From: Rhizaria sp. SCN 62-66
Taxonomy: Eukaryota > Rhizaria, unplaced
Direction: 5' to 3'
NCBI GenBank assembly: GCA_001724265.1
Contig: MEDY01000387.1
Span: forward strand, 1-28,478
Length of the DNA stretch: 28,478 bases
Within the stretch, counting starts at the first letter, position 1; each line of letters starts with the position of its first letter. The translations under genes and the position numbers were made by a program. Below are positions 11,757-20,589 of the stretch, piece by piece. Under the pieces are notes generated by a model that did no database searches, was not told where the DNA came from, and saw only the letters and a program-made list of their open reading frames with translations.

Positions 11757-11830
11757 GCCCCATTAGCTCAGTTGGTAGCAGCGTACGACTTTTAATCGTG
11801 ATGTCACGGGTTCGACCCCCGTATGAGGCA
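11757..11830 (+). tRNA. tRNA-Lys (anticodon UUU)
   Basis: The 74-nt cloverleaf has a 7-bp acceptor arm (GCCCCAT with ATGAGGC, discriminator A), a D arm beginning GCTC, an anticodon arm TACGA-CTTTTAA-TCGTG, a 5-nt variable loop and a perfect T arm ACGGG-TTCGACC-CCCGT. Anticodon TTT reads AAA/AAG Lys. Internal promoter boxes match: A box TAGCTCAGTTGG and B box GGTTCGACCCC. Oddities are a C4-A69 mismatch in the acceptor stem and a C-C mismatch closing the D stem, so it may be mildly degenerate. The Pol III terminator directly downstream supports a genuine transcription unit. There is no intron and no encoded CCA. Confidence 0.9.
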
Positions 11831-11833
11831 ACC

Positions 11834-11842
11834 TTTTTTTTT
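11834..11842 (+). terminator. Pol III T-run terminator of the tRNA-Lys gene
   Basis: Nine consecutive T residues begin three bases after the discriminator base, the usual RNA polymerase III termination signal. Confidence 0.8.
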
Positions 11843-12686
11843 CTTGCACTTAATTTTTGCGCGCAGCCGCGCTTCCAACGTGACGATGTGACGGACCGTG
11901 ATAGCTCGGCAGCGACAACCAGCGACAACAGGGAGTTCTCAGGTCAGGGTCTACAATATGTCATGTAAACGGTGAAAACGCTCTTGATTGCGTGCATCAT
12001 TCCGTTACGTGCCTCTCGGTTAGAGCCTGCTTTCGCTCAAATACTGCGTCAGAGAGTGACAGCAGTCTTACAATTACCAGTGCATAGATAAAATAGCAGT
12101 CACATTCGACACAACAAATTTCAGAGTCAAATGTGGTCATTACGTCGTGAAGTGACCACTTCCATTTCGCTCGTCTAGGCGTGTCCTAACAATAGTAAAC
12201 ACGTCCAGTCGCTAGTGGTGCCGTTGGGGGTGTCAAGCTCCTTTTGGTGATGTGAAACGTTGCTCAGTAGACGATCAGAGCGTCGTGAGAAGACGCTGTC
12301 TCTGTTCCATTAGATTAACCTACGAATGTATATGCAAGTTTCGTTTTTTATTTCCGCAAATTTGAACTCTGTGTCGTGATATACGAGCCGTTTCATGTTG
12401 CAGTTTGCAGCGTGAATCTTCGACGCCCAGAATCACTTGTTTTCCCCGAAGTCATCGACTTCTAGAGATTGCGTCGCTATTTCACTCTTATTTTTGCGTA
12501 GTATGCACTTATTAATTGCATTTTGAGCGTGTGACTTCCGATTTGCGGGGGCTAGCGCTCTCTAGTCGTCTCGGTCTCGCTCGTGTCTTGCAACCCACTC
12601 AACTACTCTTGTTTCCCTCTCTCACCTGACCTCACGCTCACGCTTCTTTCTCACAACATTCTCTACTGTCTGCCTCTTTTAGAACC
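11843..12686. other. Spacer and 5' leader of the 127-residue protein gene
   Basis: No gene is seen. The last roughly 110 bases (about 12575-12686) are strongly pyrimidine-rich on the plus strand, with many CTC/TCT runs, as expected for a transcription start or leader region of the following gene. No TATA box is obvious. Confidence 0.5.
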
Positions 12687-13404
12687 ATGTCGTCCAACAA
12701 GCGTCCTGAGTTTGAGACCAACTTCCAGGTTCGTATCCCCTTGCTCTTCCCGCTCTTACATCATACCGATACCAGGCTCACCGATGTCATGCTTTAACAA
12801 AACGATAATAACTCACTCTTCTATCCTTGCCCTGCGCCTCTTTTATTCTTCGTTGTAACCAGGTGACCAAGAGCATTACCACCCAGCAGAGTCTGGACAT
12901 CATCAGCGACGCCGCCGAGAAGGGCGTCATCGAGATCACCGACGACCCGCGCGTACGTGCACTTAGACTTCACGAAGTGACTCATTTAACACATGACTTT
13001 TCATTCAACACTTCACAAAATACGTTTGGATCTTTCTATTTTCCTTTGCGCATCATGTTTCCCGTTTTTTTTTCTTCTTTCTTCACTCCTCTTTTCACAT
13101 CTCTCACGCTCTCAATGCTTTCACGCTTTCTCATTGACTCGCCCCACTGCAGAAGCTGAGCAACGGCATCTACCGCCCCGCACGCAACATGCCCGCCAAC
13201 GTGGCCCCCACGGCGCCCCCTGTGCCGCAGCCGGCCGGCTCTGCCGCCGCGTCCGCGCCCGCCCCGTCGGCCTTCCAGGTCGCGGGCGTGCTGCAGGCGC
13301 GCGACAAGGACGCCGCGCCGCCGGGCGCCAACAAGGGCCTTGAGATGTTCCAGCGCATGCAGCAGCAGAACGCCAAGAAGCCCATGGTCGACATCACCAA
13401 GTAA
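12687..13404 (+). CDS. Unrecognised 127-residue protein, three exons (12687-12728, 12863-12952, 13153-13404)
   Basis: I do not recognise this family. Joining three exons gives a 127-residue protein. The start MSSNKRPEFETNFQ is the first ATG after a pyrimidine-rich leader. Exon 2 encodes a compact, probably helical segment (VTKSITTQQSLDIISDAAEK, then GVIEITDDPR). Exon 3 starts KLSNGIYRPARNMP, continues through a Pro/Ala-rich linker and ends in a conserved-looking tail (GLEMFQRMQQQNAKKPMVDITK*, TAA stop). Introns of 134 and 200 nt have donors CAG|GTTCGT and CGC|GTACGT, acceptors ACCAG and TGCAG, and T/C-rich 3' ends; both are phase 0. There is no signal peptide or membrane span, so a soluble protein is likely. 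The exon model is well supported by frame continuity and by the switch from AT/T-rich introns to GC-rich codons. Function is unknown. Confidence 0.82.
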
Positions 13405-15175
13405 GCCGGTCAGCGAGCGTGCGGTGAGCAACAACAAACCAACAACAACATGCGCAGAGCGGGTGATTTTGTGGTTGATTTCATTGGACTCATACTATGT
13501 GGCTGGTGTCTTTCTAGGTTCGGAACGAGTTGTGCCGTGTTTCTACTTCTACTGTCTGTGACAGCTGTTGATGGACAGCAACAGAGCCGCAACATTGGTT
13601 GCTGTTGAAGTCGTAAGGTCGCACTCAATCCATGTACAGCTTGTCGTGTGTAAGTGCACACGTAATACAAAAGTAACATTTTGACCTACAACCGACGACT
13701 TTTTGAACGGAAATCTTCAAGCATGTACAGCAAGAGTCGCACATGTAAGCATTTGTTACAATTTAAGTGCTTTGTGAAGATAATCGCGTATATACAGGTG
13801 CGTTTATAATACCATTTTTCGGTCCCTCCAGCGGCTTATCTTTCTTTGCGGCTGGTTGGTGCGCATAGTGATCAGCAGGATTCGATTGGAGCTTATCTTC
13901 ACACAAAGCTTTTGAGCTTTTGACAGGCGATAATAGAATGCTGCTGGTCCACTTAGCTTGAGCAGTGGGTTCTGTTTCTTGTTTTATTTTTCACACTTCC
14001 GCGCAGCGCGTGTAAGTGTGTCTAATCCGGCCAGGTACGTACTTGGGCTTCCCAGAGCTTATACAATCACATCTTTTGAACGTCTTCTCGATCAGAGCCA
14101 TCAATAACGGTTGATCAAGGGACATTCACGCACGTCCAGCCCATTGCCCGACCTTCCATGACGGGGGATGACTATATTTTTTCAGTGCAACAGTATTGGA
14201 GGCGAGATGAAGTGTTCGCTACCTCGATAATGGGTAGGGTACCACCGGTCTTTTCTTACATTCTTCCACAATCCACATCACCTCTCTTCTTGTTGAGGGA
14301 TTTATCACTTGTCACCAGCCTCTCTGCTTTTATTTTGTTCAGCTCACTCACTTTTCAATCTTCTGTTTCGCACTTTTTACAGGTTCCTCTCCTGTGATCC
14401 TCCACTCCTTGTCGGATACGACTTTCTTTGCGTCTCACCCGCAAGTCTTCGATGTGAGACTTACAAGTCGAGAGCGTGACTGGATCCACTTGCTTGTGAT
14501 TGTGCTATGCTCTGGCCACTGCGCTGTGCTAGCATTGTTACGTCCGCAGTGAGACGTTGAAAGTTGTTTCTTGTCTTCACAAGTTCAAACCAATTTTGTT
14601 TTTGGTACTGAACAATATTGCTCCGAGACTAAGTTTAATACACAAAGACACATTCACTTCATCCAACCATCTTCATTTCACGACGCCATATACGAGTATG
14701 ATCGCTTGAAAACAAGGTCATCTTAAATCATGGTAATACTTACTGTTAACGAGTAAGCTTATGGTCTTTCGGGATGAAGTTTTAGTTCTATTTATTCTGA
14801 CTAGAGCTTCTTGTCATTAAAAGATGAGCTCAAATATATATACAATATATAGTAATGATAAAAACAAAGAAGAGGAAACAGATATGTACACACAGATTGA
14901 TAATTGTTTGCGTAATGTCTAAGCTTTCGCCACTCTCTGCGTCGTGTGATAATGAAGCATCTTCTCCTACATGATGCCAAAGTGACTGACAATACGATTC
15001 GAGGAAACGATTTTGTCAGTACTCTCCATGTAACTACACTTAGATGTACTTCAGACCAGTCAAGACATTAAAAACACACAAACAACGAAATGGACACACA
15101 CACAAGTACACCTTGAAGTACGCTAAGACTCAACCAGGGATACATTGACACAAGCATGCAGAGGGGCCTGTACGC
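13405..15175. other. AT-rich spacer between convergent genes, with splice-like signals
   Basis: It holds the 3' ends of the 127-residue protein gene (+) and of the glycosyltransferase gene (-). Unexpectedly it contains two strong plus-strand donors, CAG|GTGCGT at 13797/13798 and CAG|GTACGT at 14034/14035, and pyrimidine-tracted acceptors ending at 14006 and 14382. See the separate candidate feature. From about 14400 to 15175 nothing coding is seen. Confidence 0.5.
13723..14382 (+). other. Candidate unannotated spliced transcript (small gene, 3'-UTR exons or ncRNA)
   Basis: A 25-codon open exon from ATG 13723 ends at CAG 13797 directly before GTGCGT, in phase 0 like most introns in the window. 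A 28-nt exon 14007-14034 could follow (acceptor with a TTTTATTTTTCACACTTCC tract ending CAG), bounded by a second CAG|GTACGT donor. A further acceptor TTTTTACAG ends at 14382. If spliced this way the frame stops two codons into the 28-nt exon, so a noncoding RNA or spliced 3' UTR is as likely as a tiny protein. The donors match the consensus of the five coding introns. Confidence 0.3.
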
Positions 15176-17398
15176 TTAGAGATAAATGGGCCCGACGGTG
15201 CCGGGAACAAGGAAGGCGACGTCGGCGACGCAGCGGAAGATGTGGATGGTGCTCCAGACCATCGACATGATGAAGAGCAGCAGGAAGCAGATTTTCTCCA
15301 CGAAGAAGAAGTGGAACTCGGCCACCATGAGGAAGTAGAAGCCCGCGAAGAGTGACAGCACCAGCGGCAGCATCAGCGCCAGCGTCACGCCTGACCGCAG
15401 CTGCGCAGCCGCGGTCGCCGCAACGCTCCCGCCGTGACCGGCCGCAGCAGCGGCGGCGGCGGACTTGCCGCCCTTGCCCGCGCTGCCGGGCAGCGGCTTG
15501 CCGTTGGCGCCGAGTGGCACCATGGCGACGGGCGCGCCGGCCGCGGAGACGCCCCCGGCGCCGGCGCCCGAGTCTGTCCAGTCGGGGTCCTCCAGGTCCC
15601 CGTCGCCGTCGTCGCCCATGGCGCTGCCGCCGCCGCGGATGCCCACGGCGACGTGGCCGCCACCGCCGCCGCCGTGGGGGCTAGCCAGCGGCATGTCCAG
15701 GTCCAGGTCCGTGTCGTCGTTGGCAGCCAGCGGGGAAAAGCCGCCCATGCCGCTGAACGCGCTGCCGGCGCCGGCGCCGCTGCTGCTGCTGCCGGCGCCA
15801 GCACCGCCGCGGAGGAGGCCCTGTCCGAGCTTGACGGTGAAGAAGTCAAGCCGCATGACGACGGCGAGCGCCTGCTCGACCGAGGCGCCGAGCGGGGGCA
15901 GCTCGGCGTTGCCCAGTGCGGCGGCGGTCGCCATAGCGGGCGCGGGCAGCGGGGCTGCGAGTGCGGCGTCAGCGGCGGGCAAGCCCTGCGCGAAGGGCGC
16001 CTCCTTGGGCGGGGCCAGGACGACGGCGAAGAGCGAGAGGGCGGCGTAGGGCACGAGCACGAGGTATCCGGCCACGGCGGGCCACGCGTACACCGGCGGG
16101 ATCTCCTGCGGCACCTGCGTGGCCGCGCAGTACACGGCGGCAAAGAAAGAAGCGAGAGCGGCGACGCGCGCGCAGAGGGGCACGCCCGCGGCGATGGCCA
16201 GAGCGCGCGCGCGCGTGCGAAGTGCGTCGATGGAGCGGAGCTTGCCGAGCGAGGCCGAGGCAACGAGCGCGAGCGCGGCGATGGCCACCTGCAGCAGCAC
16301 GGTGGACACGACGAAGGGTGCGTAAGAGTCCGGCAGCGTCACGCGGACCGCGTTCCAGGCGCGCACAGTGTGAAAAAAGATGTGCGGAAACCAGTTCCAG
16401 GGCTTGAAGAGCGGGCCGATGCAGTAGGCGATGGTGCCAATGGGGAGCCCGTCGTCGTCGTTGCTGAACGGGTGCTGCGCGCGGCGGAAGTAGTCGTACG
16501 AGAAGAACGGGTACCAGAAGACAGAGTTGAAGTTGTACTCCATGGGGTAGCGCATCAGCGGCGCCTCCGAGGGCGCGCCGCCCGAGAGCAGCATGGCCGT
16601 GGCGTTGAAAAGCGGCGCGGCGTCGAGACCCGGGAAGGCGGCGGTGAGGAAGCCCTGGTCGGCGCCGTCGTAGGAGAAGATCTTGAGTGAGAGGAGCGAG
16701 TCAAGCAGCGAGTGGAACAGCGCCGCGTCGGGCTTCACGACCATCAGGCCCGTGTGGAAAAACAGCGGGTTCATGAAGGTGTTGCAGTAGTGGCCGCAGA
16801 GGAAGAGCTCGTCGACGTTGCGCACGATGAGGTTGTCGGCGTCGAGGTACATGACGCGCTCGTACTCGACCAGGTTCCAGATGTAGAGCTTGTTGAAGGT
16901 GAACTCGAAGCGCGACTTGTAGGTGCGGCGCGCCTGCTGTGTGGCCTTGTACGGATTGGGGATGTTGGGCACTTCGCGGATGATGGCGCCGACCTCGCGG
17001 AAGGCCTGCTTGGTCGACTCGCGCACGTTTGTCGCGCATAGCACCACGATGTCCTGCTTCGTCCCGGAGTCGCGGATCGACTTGATCACCACGCGCGAGC
17101 CCAGCACGTAAAGGTCGTCCTTGGGCGTGCCTTCGTAGTGGATCATGACGTAGGCGAAGCGCGAGTGCGCCACCGAGGGCTCCAGCACGGGGTACTGCGT
17201 GTGGAAGGCCAGCGCCTTGGACACGTCCAGGTCCATGGCCACGTAGTCTTCGCGGGAGATCTCGTCGTCGCCGTCGGCAACCGTGGGGGACGGGAGCACC
17301 ACGCACAGCAGCAGCGCGAGCGCCGCGAGCAGCACCGTAAACCGTGCGAGCCGCGAGCGACGGCCGCCTCGGGGTACGGATGCGAAGAGGCTGAGCAT
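15176..17398 (-). CDS. GT8 glycosyltransferase with multi-span C-terminus, PGSIP6/IPUT1-like
   Basis: A 740-residue single-exon protein. An N-terminal hydrophobic segment (about 20-42) acts as signal peptide or anchor. The GT8 fold (about 80-350) begins RFAYVMIHYEG, carries GSRVVIKSIRDSG, the metal-binding DxD as YLDADNLIV (D186, D188), the DGADQGFL motif and GPLFKPWNWF near 328. Five probable membrane spans follow: three between about 357 and 470, then a roughly 180-residue Ala/Gly/Ser/Asp-rich linker, then two near the C-terminus. A GT8 domain followed by C-terminal spans is the layout of PGSIP6/IPUT1, the Golgi enzyme that adds glucuronic acid to inositol phosphorylceramide in sphingolipid synthesis; the KPW-x-W and AWNAVRV segment also fits that subfamily. 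Its closest relatives otherwise are glycogenin and GUX enzymes. Odd points: the His normally preceding the G-x-x-KPW motif is Ala (IAYCIG), one residue is inserted in the motif, and the linker is far longer than in plants. Fold is certain; substrate is inferred. Confidence 0.88.
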   Translation of the reverse strand: MLSLFASVPRGGRRSRLARFTVLLAALALLLCVVLPSPTVADGDDEISREDYVAMDLDVSKALAFHTQYPVLEPSVAHSRFAYVMIHYEGTPKDDLYVLGSRVVIKSIRDSGTKQDIVVLCATNVRESTKQAFREVGAIIREVPNIPNPYKATQQARRTYKSRFEFTFNKLYIWNLVEYERVMYLDADNLIVRNVDELFLCGHYCNTFMNPLFFHTGLMVVKPDAALFHSLLDSLLSLKIFSYDGADQGFLTAAFPGLDAAPLFNATAMLLSGGAPSEAPLMRYPMEYNFNSVFWYPFFSYDYFRRAQHPFSNDDDGLPIGTIAYCIGPLFKPWNWFPHIFFHTVRAWNAVRVTLPDSYAPFVVSTVLLQVAIAALALVASASLGKLRSIDALRTRARALAIAAGVPLCARVAALASFFAAVYCAATQVPQEIPPVYAWPAVAGYLVLVPYAALSLFAVVLAPPKEAPFAQGLPAADAALAAPLPAPAMATAAALGNAELPPLGASVEQALAVVMRLDFFTVKLGQGLLRGGAGAGSSSSGAGAGSAFSGMGGFSPLAANDDTDLDLDMPLASPHGGGGGGHVAVGIRGGGSAMGDDGDGDLEDPDWTDSGAGAGGVSAAGAPVAMVPLGANGKPLPGSAGKGGKSAAAAAAAGHGGSVAATAAAQLRSGVTLALMLPLVLSLFAGFYFLMVAEFHFFFVEKICFLLLFIMSMVWSTIHIFRCVADVAFLVPGTVGPIYL

Positions 17399-18049
17399 AG
17401 GCGTGCGGTAGCGGCGGGCTAGCGGGATGGACGGAAGGACTTAGTAAGTGCTTCCTTTATTTTTACACTGCCTTGTCAGTTGGCAGCACCAAAATGCAGA
17501 TGATGTGCAAAGAAGAGGTCTTTGGCAGACAACGGAGCGAATAGAGACGAAGGTGATGCGGAGATGACGTTGGGGCGTGAGGGTGCGTGTCAGCGATTGA
17601 AATAAACAGCAATAGATTTGCGCGGTAAAGTTTTGAATAAAAAATATGTTAGAATCAATAGAGTTTAATTCTAAAATAACATTTGATTTTAGTTTAAACG
17701 AATGTAGTTTGCACACGATTCAGTTTCAAAACTGTTCGTGCGGTTCATGGTTGAGTGTTGGCAAGAGCGCGCAGCGGACCTCTTGGTCATAGTTACACCA
17801 ACAAACGCAAACAAAGGCGTCATCGCCAGATATAAACCCCAAACCAAGAGTGCAGACATAGACAAAAGAACTGTTGTGTATAATAATAAAAACATCCTTC
17901 CAGGATGCATACAAAACGAAAAAGACGAAGGATGAGATACTGAAAAGCAATCGCGCTTACACACACACAAAGAGATCGACGATCATCGCTCTCCAGGGCT
18001 CCTGCAGCGCGTCACGCTTTCCGCTCCGCTCTGCTCCGCAGCGCCAAGC
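17399..18049. other. Spacer: glycosyltransferase promoter and chaperone 3' end
   Basis: Both flanking genes are on the minus strand, so this stretch holds the 3' end of the DNAJC3-like gene and the 5' region of the GT8 gene. It is AT-rich, with no supported gene. A TGACGT half-site lies at 17565-17570, about 170 bases upstream of the GT8 ATG. Confidence 0.5.
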
Positions 18050-19824
18050 TTAGCCAAAGTGGAAGTGGAAGCCGCCGCCGCCGCCACCGCCGCCGCCGCC
18101 TCCGGGGAAGCCGTGGAAGGGGAAGGGGAATCCGTGGCCGCCGCCGCGTGGGCCCTGCGGCATCTCGATGTCCTCGCCGCGGTCGTACTTGCCGCGCTTC
18201 TCGTCGTCGATCAGGATCTCGTAGGCGTTGCCGATGTCGTGGAAGCGCGACTCGGCCTCGGCCTTCTCGGCCTCACCCTGCACCATGTCGGGGTGGTGCT
18301 GCTTGGCGAGCTTCAGATAAGCCTTCTTGATCACCTTCTTGTTGGCCGTTTTGGCCACGCCAAGGATCTTGTACCAGTCCTTGCGCGAGGCCTTCTTGAC
18401 CTCGACCTGCGCGCGGTGCACACCCTGGCGACCGCACTGAGAGTTCTGGTCCGTCTGCGACGCCTTGTTGAAGGCGGCCTCGGCGGCGGCCCAGTCCTCG
18501 CGCACGAAGTGGGCCTCGCCGACCTGGCACCACGCGTCGGCAGAGTTCACGCGCTGTGCGACGGCCTCGCACGTCGTCAGTGCGGCCGCGCCCTGGGGAA
18601 GTGGACGGGAGAGCGAGAGTCAAGGGGAAGAGTGTCAGGGTGAGTGTTAGTTCGAACAAACATTGATGATTGATTGGCATAGAACACGTAAAATTCGCAT
18701 TTAAGAGAAGTGCCGAGAGAAAGTACTACTGAATATACAATGAAGTTCATGAAATGCGTAGTTTTGCAGATGTTATCTTTTCGTACCTGTCCGGAGACCT
18801 TAAGCAGCGCGGCGCACTTCTTCTCCTCGATCTGCCCCAGCACGACGCGGGGGCGCGGGTCGACGTCGCGGGCCTCATCCAGCCGCGCGACGGCGTCGCC
18901 GTGGCGGCCCTGCTGCGTGGCCTCCTCGGCGTCGTCGAGCTTCTTCATCAGCGAGCGCACGAGCTTAAACCGCTTCTGCAGCACGCGGTGCTCAGGGTCG
19001 CCGCGCAGACCCTGCTTGTAGTGCGCCACTGCGTTGGCGTGCTCGCCGAGCAAGTAATACGCGTCACCGCGCGTCGTCAGCGCGGGAATGTCGTCGGCAT
19101 TGGCTTGCAGCACGTGTCGCGTGTCGAGGATCACCTCATGCAGCCGCCCGGCGGCCAAATGCAGCTCGGCGCGCTGGCTGTAGTGCTCGGGCCCGCCCAG
19201 CTGTAGCGCGATCACGCCGTCCAGCGCGGCCAGCAGCGCGGCCTGCTGCGGAGCGCTCTGCTCCGCCACGGGCCGCCACTCGGCCTGCTCCTGTGCGTGC
19301 TCCAGCGCGGCCAGCGCGGCGGCGCAGCGCTGCGCGCGGTCGAGCGGCTGCGCGGCCTCGGGGCCCGTCGCGCGCTGCAGGTCCGCCACGGCCGCCGCGC
19401 ACTCACCCAGCTGCGTGCGGGCCTGGCCGCGCACTAGCAGCGCCTTGTTGCCCTGCTGCTGCACAGCCGCGGCGGCGGCGGCGTCGCTGTTGGCGGCGGC
19501 GGCGGTGGCGGCGTCGATGGCGCGGGAGGCGTCGGCGACGACGGCCGACCAGTCACGGCGGCGCTGGTTAAGCGCGGCGCGCTTGAGGTAGGACGCCGCG
19601 GTGGGCTCCAGGTCGATGAGCTGGGCCAGGTAGCTGGCGGCCGTGGCGAGGTCGCCCGAGATCATGGCTTCGTCGCTCTTGCGGCGCAGCATCGCTGCCG
19701 AGACGGCGCTGCCGTCGGGCTGCTGCGGCGGCGGCGAGGGTTGCGCGGCGACGAGGACGTCAGTGAAGGTGCCGAGGGAGAGCAGTAGCGCGGCCGCGAC
19801 GGCGACGAGGCGCGGGAGCATCAT
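18050..19824 (-). CDS. DNAJC3: DNAJC3/p58IPK-like ER-lumenal TPR and J-domain co-chaperone (exons 19824-18787 and 18592-18050)
   Basis: A 526-residue protein, near the roughly 504 of human DNAJC3. It starts with a signal peptide (MMLPRLVAVAAALLLSLG, about 1-27), continues with TPR-type helical repeats up to about residue 410 (for example ALTTRGDAYYLLGEHANAVA), then a J domain beginning DWYKILGVAKTANKKVIKKA with the catalytic HPD at H446-D448, and a Gly/Phe tail ending GGFHFHFG that resembles the animal C-terminus. The family binds unfolded clients through its TPRs and stimulates the ATPase of the ER Hsp70 BiP; it is induced by the unfolded-protein response. The 194-nt intron (18786-18593) has donor CAG|GTACGA and acceptor CCCCAG, phase 0, and without it the frame runs into AT-rich nonsense. 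There is no KDEL-type tail, as is usual for this family. The first of two adjacent ATGs was chosen. Only the exact TPR count is uncertain. Confidence 0.93.
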
Positions 19825-20589
19825 TCGCGACAGACTCCTTGTGTAAGTGTGGGTTCAGACTACGGAGCCTGCAGACGGGCTCTGAGAGTGGCTGAGGGGA
19901 ATGGGAGGGTTGGGGGCTAGAAAGGAGCAGAGGTCAAACCCAGCTAAGAGAAGCAGGCAAGGAGTGGGTCCTGGAAGGGCGGGAGCAAAAGCAAATAGTG
20001 AAGACAGGGAATCGTGAGCGATGACGTCAAAAGTTGCAGACGACCCTGCTTTAAGTGTCTGGACGATTTTACTTTGGGTCCTGTTTACGAGTGGATACGC
20101 GGCGCACGCCGAAATGATTAAAATAACACACAAGTAAAACAAATCTTCTGGTCATTATCGCGTCATTTTCATGCGTCCACAGCCGTAGTAGGCCAGGATA
20201 GACGCTCGTATCTTGCTGACAAAGCGTCTTTCGCCTGGCCACCCGACCTTGGGCGACCGTGGGCTGGTCACGATGGCGACCGTGAGCAGACCCTTCAGAT
20301 GCACAATAATTAGTACTTGGACACCACAACACTATTTTTATGGGTTACAAATAAGGTAACGCGGTAGCCACGCGGTTGTTTCATCTTATATCTTGCATTC
20401 ACTTTATCTGACGGATAGTAGTCATGTTTTTTGGGTGATTTTTTACTCTTGTGGATGAGCCTCACATCTCTGTTTTTTACATTTTTCTTGCCCTACAGCG
20501 GTCTATCTTCCTTCTGTGTGGATGAAAACTTTCCAAACAAAGTAACTAGTAACCACCCGTCTTATAGTCTGAGAAGACCTGTCCACGCA
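19825..20589. promoter_or_regulatory. Divergent promoter region of the chaperone gene and the Ala-rich gene
   Basis: The 765-base interval separates two divergently transcribed genes and must hold both promoters. The half nearer the chaperone is GC-richer; the half nearer the plus-strand gene is AT-rich, with a T-rich leader at about 20420-20500. No open frame here is convincing. It contains the palindrome listed separately. Confidence 0.6.
20022..20029. promoter_or_regulatory. Perfect TGACGTCA palindrome (CRE/ATF-type bZIP site)
   Basis: TGACGTCA is the consensus cAMP-response element bound by CREB/ATF-family bZIP factors, and it shares the ACGT core of sites bound by UPR bZIP factors. It lies about 200 bases upstream of the DNAJC3-like ATG, a gene family that is UPR-induced elsewhere. 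The site is exact; its function is inferred. Confidence 0.4.
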
